This document shows, one piece after another, positions 53,393 through 61,933 of a stretch of DNA of 64,000 bases. Made by a program: the position numbers and the translations under genes. The notes below the pieces were generated by a model that was given only the letters and a program-made list of their open reading frames with translations, searched no databases and was not told the origin of the DNA. Where the stretch lies: positions 354,501 through 418,500 of the forward strand of contig RPFO01000594.1 in NCBI GenBank assembly GCA_009746045.1, given 5' to 3'. The stretch's first letter is position 1; the number at the start of each line of letters is the position of its first letter. This stretch comes from Mesostigma viride. Taxonomy: Eukaryota > Streptophyta > Mesostigmatophyceae > Mesostigmatales > Mesostigmataceae.

Positions 53393-54069
53393 AGTTAATA
53401 TGGCTGTTACGTCCAAGCTCTAAAAGAGAAGAAAGGGCTGGAGTTAATATTGCCTGGCAAGCAATATTATTCTACTAAGCTACTTGGCTTGTAGAGATTC
53501 TACTTCCGGTTACTACAATCCAGAAACGGGTTCATTCTGATGAGTATTGCTCGAGATATGAGCAAGATACTGTTCTACTACATTCTACTTGGATTCGGTG
53601 ATTCTACGGTGGTTCTTCAAGTGACGCGTGGCATACGGCGTCTTGTCACAGTGTACGATAGGACATTTAGTCTCCGACACTGCGGTCTATTCAATGCTAT
53701 TGATTAGACGTAACAAATAGTGACAGGACTTGTGCGACAGGACACTGATGTGACTATTTATGGATAACGAGTCGAGATCTGCTGGTCCAGAGTGAAGGAC
53801 AGCAATATTGTGAGATGATCTGTCCTATCAGTCATCTGGATGTGACTGTGTCACAATTAGTATATAACGAGCAGGACGCTGCCACTTGGTAGCACCACTT
53901 TCCCTGCACCTGTGTCCTCGCACCTTCGGCGACGGTTCTCACGTGCCTTGTGCGTTCTGTGCTGGTAGCCATAACCAGCAACGTAAACCTATTGATTAAT
54001 ATAACTACTTCCTCTGTAGATATTAATCAGTGCAGGCTGAACCACAGTTCAGCCACAGTTTCGTTAACT
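53393..54069 (+). repeat. Copia 3' LTR
   Basis: This 677-bp copy has three mismatches to the 5' LTR and the same internal duplication of the polypurine tract plus LTR start (AAAAGAGAAGAAAGGGCTGG at 53422-53441). It ends at TTAACT and is followed by TATAC. Confidence 0.95.
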
Positions 54070-54620
54070 TATACCTCCGCCACAAGCAAGATCGCAAGAT
54101 ATCCAAGGTGTAATGGAGGGGCAAAGACCTGATGATCAACCACAAGATGTGGACGCCCCCTGCGGGCTAGAATAGCTTGTATCATAGCCCCAGCTTGTAT
54201 CCATTGGTAGTCACTGCCGCCATGGCAGCCATGCCTATAGAATAGTGATTGCCTAGTTGTGCCATACCTATAATAGTCACACGCGCGTGGCACCGCTAAC
54301 ACACGGTACACAACCAGCCATAGCCTTAGCTTAGTCCTTGTACAGCCATGCATGCTACGTCTTGGCTATGCTCAGATTACTTGCCCACACTCCTTTTTAT
54401 GATATATATGCTCACATGGGTCGACTTATTGCACCCACAGATCTTAGTGCCGGTGATGATCGTTTAGCGTGTCCGATTGCAGCTGTGGAATGCCTCTGGC
54501 ATGAAGGAGGAAGGGGGTCTCTGCCCTTCCTTCCTGGTGTGCACACACAGGGATCAAAAGCACTTCGGTGCTAGTCCGTGACTCCCCAACGGGAGCACGA
54601 GTTAATTAAGAGTCCAAAAC

Positions 54621-55362
54621 AAACTGAATCACTCCGCTCGCGGTTAATGATCATCAGGACTACAGTAACTAGTGAGCTAGGCTTGTCGAAGTCATTTTAT
54701 TTTATTTATTTATTAGCGGGGCACTGCAAGTGCAACCTGACCGACTATCTATTGATGAGCCTTCAAATGGAAAAGTTGCCTATGCGTGGAACTGTAGAAC
54801 TACCTGAGACCGGGCACGGCCGCGGAGAACAACGGCGTTCCCGGGCGCCGCTGGGCGCGCCCGCTGTCGAACGTTGTTAGGCAACCCGCAACAATGATCA
54901 GTGCCTCGGCCGCGAAGGTTGGAGCGTGAGAAGTTCGCCGGTACAGGCTGGTAGTACAGTCGCGACAACAACAACAACTGTACCGGTTGGTGGTGCTCCT
55001 CTTCACATCTGGAACACCCGTACAGTCCGTCGATTTCAATTGGTCAAAATCGCCCTTCATCAATATCAGGGTCCCAGATCAAGAACTCCAGTTCCCAAGC
55101 CCATTTTTCCCCGTGGGGATTCGTTTCTAGGATGATGGATCGCGCGCCTTCCGCGACGCGATGGCTATGGATACCACGCTGAGTCGCCAGCCTTGACCTA
55201 GCATGGCGCCGACGTGAGTTGCGGGATATGTCAAGAGAATGCGAGAGGGAAGCTTGATGCAGGAGCAGATTGTGGGTGCAGGTGGCTGTTGGCGGCATTT
55301 TCCCGTTCATGGCGCACGTTACTTCGCCTATTAGGACCACATTAGCGTAGGCAAAAGGAGCC
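54621..55362 (+). promoter_or_regulatory. Upstream region of the kinesin gene
   Basis: About 740 bp lie between the end of retroposon copy F and the kinesin ATG. CpG-containing words are frequent from 54800 on. No TATA box close to a plausible start is evident. An ACAACAACAACAACTGTACC word near 54966 and the sequence before the ATG (GGAGCC) could be 5' leader. The retroposon has inserted within roughly 0.75 kb of the start codon. Confidence 0.4.
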
Positions 55363-58300
55363 ATGAGTGGGGAGGAAAGTGATCCCTTCTCAAATCCCGG
55401 CAGCGGCATTGGGACGACTACTACTGGATCTACTACATCAAAATCGTATGTCGTTCCCAGTAATCTCCCGACAGCGAGATTTAAACACAAACGTGATAAT
55501 AGCATCGGCAATATTAATGTCCCACTTTTGGTCGGTGGGCAACCGACTGGCAGAACCAGCTCCACAGGTAGGGCTGCTTCTGCAGGGAGAATGAGCCCGC
55601 TAACGCGCATTACGGCCGAGACCGCCCCCGCGACTACCGGTACTAAAGGTCCATCTCCCGCAAGGCGTCGCGTGCAAAAAGCGGTGACCGAGCGGTTGGA
55701 GTACTATGACGCCAGCATTCCGGAGGTTAATACCCCAAGGGAAGCGGGCAGCCATGACGATGACGATGACGACGAAGGCCATTCCGCACCACTGTGCCCG
55801 GTTGGGTCTATTTCCAAAAAAGTCCTAGAGGTCGTGCGACAGCACTCGTTTAATACCGGTGAACTGGAGGAGGGCCGTAACGGCGTGGATCTCGAGCGCA
55901 CGACATCCGGCGGCAAGTTCGGTCAACCGCCGAGGCCGCGGATGCTGCAAGCATGGCCGTTGGCATCTGCCACGTCGAATTCCTCGACTCAATCAGCAGG
56001 GATGCCGCCACGGGCTGTCTTGGAAATGGCGCTTGGGCTGCTTCGGAATGCCAAGATAGACCTGGCGGCCGTCAAGCAACAGACAGGCGATCTGAGGGTA
56101 GGTGCCTTTGTTGTTGTCAATGTAGGAAGTTTGAAGCACACGAATGTAGCCAAAGCAGCCCAACATGGTTACGAGCCAGCCTCGTTACAACCCAGTATTG
56201 ACAACGATGGAGCTGCACAGGCGGACAATCGGTTTTTTCCTCCGCCGTAGAGCCCGCCAATGTGCAATGCACGTGCGTGACAAACCTGGTCCGCGGGGGT
56301 GGTAATACTAAGGTTTATTATGAGTCAGGTACTAGGAGTGTGTGTCCATGGAATGGCAGGGCATGTCCTTATTCCTTCTGGGCTGACGGGTGGTAGGGGG
56401 AAGATGCTTATAGGCAAGAACAAGGTTCAAATGGATAGAAACTCCAGCTGTTTGATGGGAAAACATCTAGTCAAGGAAAGACTTTGGGTTGAACTCGGAA
56501 GAGCCAACGTCGCGGAAGCAGGGTCACTGTGGTTGTCTGACTGGTTGCGATGGTCATGTCACACAATCGGTTATGGAGAGGGAGGGCAAGGTCCATGTGT
56601 CAGCACATTACATTGATTGGCTTTGGCACAGTGGTCAGCACGGGTGTGTGATGGACTATGGAGCGGTTGATTCTACGCACGGAAGACTTGATCGGTTCAT
56701 GCGTTGGATTGGCCATTCTAAGAATAGCAGCACAAAAAAATTATCCATGCCCCGTCTTGTTGCGATGGAGCCTTGCGACTAACAAGTAGCTGTTAGCCGA
56801 TGTATATATCCATTGTTGTCTCACATATATCCATGATTATGTCATGGACGTAGATGTCCTTCTGTCCCTATTCATGGCGCCCATGCCTTCATGTGGATGC
56901 CTCGCGGGAGTCCATGGTGGCCAGGATGAAGTGCATGGGCAAATAGCTGCTAGCACGCTGCACCCTATCTCTATCAGGTGTCCTCGCCTAGCCTTGATGC
57001 GTACGGTCCCCTTCTCACGCTCCCATTCTCCCACATGCAGGAGTACACGCCAAGATGAAGCGCATGGGCATGTAGCCTGTCCAGCCTGACCACTAACCCT
57101 GCCCTCATTTGTGCTGCTGCCTTCACACCCACGCAGGAGTACACGATCGCCAAGATGAAGCGCATGGGCAAGTACCTGCTGGTGCTGGGGGAGGCGGCCA
57201 ACGAGCAGACGGCGCTCATGGAGGAGTACGACGCACGCATCGTCCCGCTGGAGAACGAGCGCCGGCGGTTGTTCAACGAGCTGCTGCAAATATACGGCAA
57301 CGTTCGCGTCTTCTGTCGTGTGCGCGCGCCCAAGCCTTCCGAGGCAGGCCAGGTAGGGGCTGATTGGTCATTGGATGAAGTGGAATGGTTTTGAGTTCGG
57401 TCAGTGGCTAAACCAGCTGCTGCACATCTACGGTAACGCGTGTGTGTTCTGCCGCGTGCGCGCGCCTTATCCGTCCGGGGCGAGGCAGGCGTGGCCCACG
57501 TTGTTCTTTGATGAGACGCGGTAGAGGAGGGGTGCCCCACTCAGTGTTGGGTACCCCGGAAGCTCCGGTACTTCCCGGGGACTGCCGACGACGAATTAAA
57601 AGCAATCGCCTAGGAAATTCGGGACCTCCCTCCGCGCCTTTGGGCGAACGACGAACGTAAAACATAGTGACCAAGATTCGTATCTCTGCTAGATTATACT
57701 CACTTTGACCAGATTATGCTAAATTATACTATATTTACGAAGCTATGATATATTCACGCTGACTAATTGCCTTCGTACACTAATCGCTTTTCACGCACCG
57801 GCGCGGGAATAAACTCAACTCAACTCAACTCAACTCAACTCAACACTAATCGCTTTTCTTGGCCGATGCCATGAATGTGACAGCATGCAACTGAACCCTG
57901 GATATATAAATATATCGGATCATTCCATATGGCTGCAGGCGTTCAGTTCAGTTCAGTTTAGCAGCATGATGTGGTCGCTCCCCCCATCCATACTGGACGA
58001 CGACCGGTTAGTAAACGCGGGAGCTCCTTCCGGCCAGCCGCTTGGACGGAGACTGTAAAAATTGCCCTCGGAGCTCCCTCCTTTCCTAAATCTGGACGAC
58101 AAAGCTGGTCTTGGGTAGACCAAAAGGCTCCCTCCCGTCCAAAATCTTGACGACGGGGAAGGTCCCGGAGGGTTGTAAATGGCTGATGGGGCACCCCTCC
58201 TCGTGGTAGGGTCAGGTCCGGCAGTGGGGGCGGGTTTACGTGGCGCTTGCGTTGGGCCGGGCTGGAGGGGATGGATTGATTTTAGGCTCGGCAGGTGGGG

Positions 58301-61300
58301 ATCGTTCTAGATTAGGCTGGGCATGCCAGGTACCTGTTGATGGCGTAGACATAAGACCCTGACTGGCCCGGTACAGATAGTTTAATGGTATGAAGTTAGA
58401 CAACTGTTCCTGGACACATGGCGGTCCAACGGCGTGTTAGGACTAGATAGATATGGTTATGTGTGAATTTCGCAACGTGGGATGGTGCGGGCTAGGTGAT
58501 AGGCTTTTGTGGCCGGCCAGGTGTTGACTGACCCGGTTAGCGGTTTTAGGCTTTAGGCAGTGCAGGGCGCTCATTGAAGGGGCAAGCCATGTGGTTTGGT
58601 GGTTTGGGACATGTGATAGCGACAGGGTTTCATAAAACATCGACAACTTTTGTCAACAGGTTTCATGAAACATCAATAACTTTTGTCAACAGGTTCCATG
58701 AAACATCAATGACTTTTGTCAACAGGTTCCATGAAACATCAATAACTTTTGTCAACAGGTTTCATGAAACATCAACAACTTTTGTCAACAGGTTTCATGA
58801 AACATCAACAACTTTTGTCAACAGGTTTTATGAAACATCACCAACTTTTGTCAACAGGTTTCATGAGACGTGCGTCTCTGTGTGGGGCATGACAGGGACT
58901 GAGATGGCAACTGGGTGGTGGTGGGAAATGGGTATAGATGGGGAGCATCAATGCAAGAAGTGTGTGCCGCGTCATTGTTTTCGGAAAGTTGTGGCGGGAA
59001 GTTTTGGAGTCAGTGGTGTGTTCCACCATGGAAAGTTGTATTGGTTTTGGGATGCCTGGATTGCCTGACTTTTTAGACCCAATCTTGCGTATTGCTGACC
59101 ACCGATGTATCGGCTACCCTGCTGCCTGGTCTTTTACGCCATGGGCCACCTCTCCCATCCTCTCCCCCTCCCAAACCCACCCACCCACCCACCCACCCAC
59201 CCACCCACCCACCCACCCACCCACCACCCACCCACCCACCCACCCACCCACCCACCCACCCACCCACCCACCCACCCACCACCCACCCACCCACCCACCC
59301 ACCCACCCACCCACCCACCCACCACCCACCCACCCACCCACCCACCCACCCACCCACCCACCCACCCACCCACCCACCCACCCGCCCTCCTTTGTCTTGC
59401 TCTCCTTCCATCACCACCACCGCCTCTCTCTCTCTGTGTTTCCCCCACTCTCAACCCCTCTCTCCCCCTGTCCCACTCTCTCTCCCTCTCTCTTTCCCTC
59501 CCCCCTTTTCCCCCTCCTCCACCCTCTCCATCGTTGGTGCGCCGACACAGGGCACCCTCGCGGTCTCGTTCCCCGAGGAAGGCACGGGCAACCTGGTGCG
59601 CGTGGTCACGGGGCTCAACCCGAGCGGGGGGTTCGGCATCCCCGCGAAGAAGGACTTTGAGTTCGACCGCGTGTATCCCCCCGAGGCGAGCCAGGCCACC
59701 ATCTTTGAGGACGTGCAGCCGCTCGTGCAGTCGGTGGGTGGCATGCCGGCTGCCTATTAGTCAATGCCTGCTGCTCGCACCCACTGTTGGGCCTGCACCA
59801 TGATGCAGGGAGAGTCCTGTGTGGCAGTGAGGGAAGCTAGCGCAAGCTAGTCGAGGGCGCCCTCCCTCCTTCCCGTTGTGTATGGGGGTCGTAGTTTCCT
59901 TTATCGGTACCCACGTGACGCAGTCGGTACTCACGTGATTATTTTTTAATAATTGCCTGCTGCTGGCTGTTGGGAACACATATCCAGTTCCCTTGGTCAC
60001 TATAGCGAGCATGTTGTGTACTTTATGCCCATAGCTCTCAGTTTTGAGAGCACCAGCTCATCGTTCTAGGATGTTCCACCATTTGTGCAGTCGGTGGGTG
60101 CCCCCAGGCGCTGGCGTTCTTGTCGCAGGAGACTGAGTTATGTACAAGTATCCCCTTTACCTCGCGCTTCAGCCGTTCTGTGGTCGTGTGAAGCCGCACG
60201 GGCACGTTGAAAGCCACATGGGCGCGTGTGAAGCCGCATGGGTGCGTGTGAAGCCACACGGGCGCGTGTGAAGCCACACAGGCACGTTGGAAGCCGCACG
60301 GGCACGTTGAAAGCCACATGGGCGCGTGTGAAGCCGCACGGGTGCGTGTGAAGCCACACGGGCGCGTGTGAAGCCACACAGGCACGTTGGAAGCCACACA
60401 GGCACGGTGGAAGCCACAAGGGCACGTGTGAAGCCGCACGGGCACGTTGGAAGTCGCACAGGCACAGTTGGAAGCCGCACTGGCGCGTTGGAAGTCGCAC
60501 GGGCACGTTGGAAGCCGCACGGGCGCGTGTGAAGCCACACGGGCACGTTGGAAGCCACACGGGTACGTTGGAAGCCACACGCGCCTCAGAGCCAGGGGAG
60601 CCTACCATCCGTGGGACGGACCTCCCCTGTCCGTGGAAAACTAGGGCTGGAAGGGGGTGGGCGTGTGCGATGAGGTTGTCGGAATCCTTGGGCTCCCCTG
60701 TCCGCGTGAAACTAGGGCTGGAAGGGGGTGGGGGTGTGCGATGAGGTTGTCGGAATCCTTGCGCTCCCCTGTCCGCGTGAAACTAGGGCTGGAATGGGGT
60801 GGGGGTGTGCGATGAGGTTGTCGGAATCCTTGCGCCCTCCTGTCCTCGTGAAACCAGGGCTGGAAGGGGGTGGGCGTGTGCGATGAGGTTGTCGGTATCC
60901 TTGCGCTCCCCTGTCCGCGTGAAACTAGGGCTGGAAAGGGGTGGGCGTGTGCGATGAGGTTGTCGGTATCCTTGCGCTCCCCTGTCCGCGTGAAACTAGG
61001 GCTGGAAGGGGGTGGCCCTGTGCGATGAGGTTGTCGGTATCCTTGTGCTTGATGAAGTTCTCATCGCCCCATCTGCGTGGCATGTCTGTCTGTGGCAGCG
61101 GCCCTTGGGCGCAAGATGTTGGAGGGGGAGGGGGGGGGAGGAGGGGGAGGCGGAGGGAGGCATCCTGAGCAAATACCTGCTCATCACTACCCTTTGCCTA
61201 CTCGCTTTGGTAATCCCTGTGCCTACTCAGTCTGCTAATCCCCTTGTCCACATGTTCTGCCTACTCTGCTAACCCTTTAGCCTGCATGGTCTTTCTGGGT

Positions 61301-61933
61301 GTCTGTATTGTCATCAGAAAGCAACAATCGTGAAAATGCTATCTGCCCAAATCTGAGATTCCGCGGAACACAGAAGATAAGAAAGCTTAGAAGCTACCAG
61401 CAAGGAATCGAACATAGGACCTTTGCCATGATTTCGGGGCTGTGTGAGTCTCCTGATCCGAAGGCATCTCACTGAACGTTACGAAACAGCCCAACTGCGA
61501 GAAACCTCTTTACCGGAGAGGGGTGCCAATATGTCCGATATTGCTGAATCTATAGAAGATTACTCGGTATGCCCATGCTGCCCCCATTGGCACCCGCCTG
61601 GGTGTATTCCTGCTCCCTGGGGAGCGTGCACACCTGGGTGCGTGGCAGATCATGGACGCCTGCGTCGCGGCAGGCCTGGACGCAACGATGTCCCCTATTC
61701 CTTACCCTCCTGACTCTCCCTTATCACGCCTTTCCCCACACGGGGGATGTTCCATCTGCTACATACCCTTCCGCCCTAATTACTGCACTCTTAACTTGCC
61801 CTTTGCATCCTGTTCCCCCGCGCACTCGTCGTGCCGTGCCGTGCGCCAGGTAATGGACGGCTACAATGCTTGCGTATTCGCCTACGGCCAGACGGGCAGC
61901 GGCAAGACGTACACCATGCTGGGCAGTGGGCAG
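55363..61933 (+). CDS. Kinesin-14, KAC/KCA-like (5' part, continues beyond window)
   Basis: Four exons, all in phase 0. Exon 1 is 55363-56097: ATG in context GAGCCATGAG, a low-complexity N-terminus with an [10 protein letters not shown] run, ending in a helix [20 protein letters not shown]. Exon 2 is 57137-57352: the neck coiled coil ([36 protein letters not shown]), then the motor start [11 protein letters not shown]. Exon 3 is 59551-59733: [32 protein letters not shown], then VQPLVQS. Exon 4 is 61850-61933: [20 protein letters not shown], containing a canonical P-loop. Introns begin GTAGGT, GTAGGG, GTGGGT and GTGCGG. The neck followed directly by the motor and the spacing [10 protein letters not shown] to GNVRVFCR are typical of the plant minus-end kinesin-14 group that includes KAC/KCA proteins, which act in chloroplast and actin-dependent movement. 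Most of the motor lies beyond the window. Confidence 0.85.
56920..57080 (+). pseudogene. Two decayed copies of the 5' end of kinesin exon 2 in intron 1
   Basis: At 57041-57077 the words GCAGGAGTACACG and CCAAGATGAAGCGCATGGGC repeat the exon 2 acceptor and first codons, then run into TAG. At about 56920-56955, CCAGGATGAAGTGCATGGGC and AAATAGCTGCT is an older copy. The real exon begins at 57137. The spacing is irregular (roughly 116 and 96 bp). They could still act as decoy acceptors. Confidence 0.75.
57411..57490 (+). pseudogene. Decayed copy of the 3' end of kinesin exon 2 in intron 2
   Basis: The reading [20 protein letters not shown] in intron 2 repeats [20 protein letters not shown] from the exon at 57280-57352, with about 80 percent similarity over 75 bp. 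It lies 60 bp after the real donor and shares its GCGAGGCAGGC end, but with no clear donor. Confidence 0.75.
57491..58560 (+). other. Intron 2, left part
   Basis: No gene is seen. At 57795-57845 the sequence GGCGCGGGAATAAACTCAAC starts a run of about six ACTCA units, which resembles the 3' tail of a SINE or LINE. Further on, a GTTCAGTTCAGTTCAGTT word is at 57940. The remainder is mixed, non-repetitive intron sequence. Confidence 0.5.
58625..58870 (+). repeat. Minisatellite in intron 2, 35-bp unit
   Basis: About seven units of GTTTCATGAAACATCAACAA and CTTTTGTCAACAG. Each unit contains the palindrome TTTCATGAAA and ends in a consensus-like acceptor TTTTGTCAACAG, so the array offers several false AG acceptors within the intron. 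Confidence 0.9.
59172..59385 (+). repeat. CCCA microsatellite in intron 2
   Basis: More than 50 CCCA units with occasional CCA interruptions occur in a regular higher-order pattern (interruptions at about 59222, 59280 and 59320). The array is followed by a CT-rich tract (59395-59530) that forms a strong polypyrimidine stretch before the exon 3 acceptor at 59550. Open frames rich in THPP or GGWV here are artefacts. Confidence 0.95.
59734..60170 (+). other. Intron 3, left part
   Basis: It contains a partial copy of the exon 3 end: GATGTTCCACCATTTGTGCA followed by GTCGGTGGGTG at 60071-60101 repeats the codons DVQPLVQS and the donor. No other coding trace is seen. Confidence 0.5.
60180..60595 (+). 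repeat. Minisatellite in intron 3, about 20-bp unit
   Basis: About 20 units of GGAAGCCGCACGGGCACGTT or GTGAAGCCACACGGGCGCGT. Variants alternate in blocks, and the block 60210-60280 is repeated at 60310-60380, indicating higher-order duplication. Long frames with CGF words are repeat translations. Confidence 0.93.
60596..61045 (+). repeat. Tandem repeat in intron 3, about 77-bp unit
   Basis: Five to six copies contain CTAGGGCTGGAAGGGGGTGG, GCGTGTGCGATGAGGTTGTC and CTCCCCTGTCCGCGTG. Units are 90 percent or more alike. It ends in ATGAGGTTGTCGGTATCCTT near 61043. Confidence 0.9.
61046..61849 (+). other. Intron 3, right part
   Basis: A G-rich run is at 61120-61160. Near 61640-61680 the sequence GCAGATCATGGACGCCTGCG resembles the exon 4 start (CAG then ATGGACGGC). 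It may be a third example of exon-end duplication, but the match is short. The exon 4 acceptor is at 61847-61849. Confidence 0.45.

Larger units (their letters stand above)
46547..54069 (+). mobile_element. Young Ty1/copia LTR retrotransposon, 7.5 kb
   Basis: LTRs are 677 bp each at 46547-47223 and 53393-54069. They differ at only three positions by direct comparison (near 46751, 46784 and 46791 and their counterparts). A 5-bp duplication TATAC lies at 46542-46546 and 54070-54074. LTR ends are AGTTAA and TTAACT, not TG and CA. In order it carries an unknown ORF, gag with a zinc knuckle, and a pol of about 1,200 residues with integrase, a protease-like domain, RT and RNase H. A polypurine tract lies before the 3' LTR. 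The near-identity of the LTRs means recent insertion. Gag frame problems (see the gag entry) are the only obvious defects. Confidence 0.95.
46167..54610 (+). mobile_element. Retroposon of the copy A family (copy F), split by copia element
   Basis: A 10-bp duplication AGTCCAAAAC occurs at 46157-46166 and 54611-54620. The element parts are 46167-46546 (RRM region of ORF1, several frameshifts) and 54075-54610 (C-terminal domain from CTCCGCCACAAGCAAG, then the 3' UTR, hairpin and TTAATTAA tail). The break point is between GGCCGGAATA-like and CCTCCGCC of the family sequence, where the 7.5-kb copia element sits. This gives a clear relative age: F first, copia later. Confidence 0.85.

Noticed and set aside
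59092-59803. Long open frames of more than 200 codons across the CCCA array
   Set aside because: They exist because the array has no stop in any frame. Only the part from 59551 is exon.
60138-60608. Tandem CGF-containing frames that look like a repeat protein
   Set aside because: Translation of a 20-bp-type repeat in all frames, within intron 3 of the kinesin gene.
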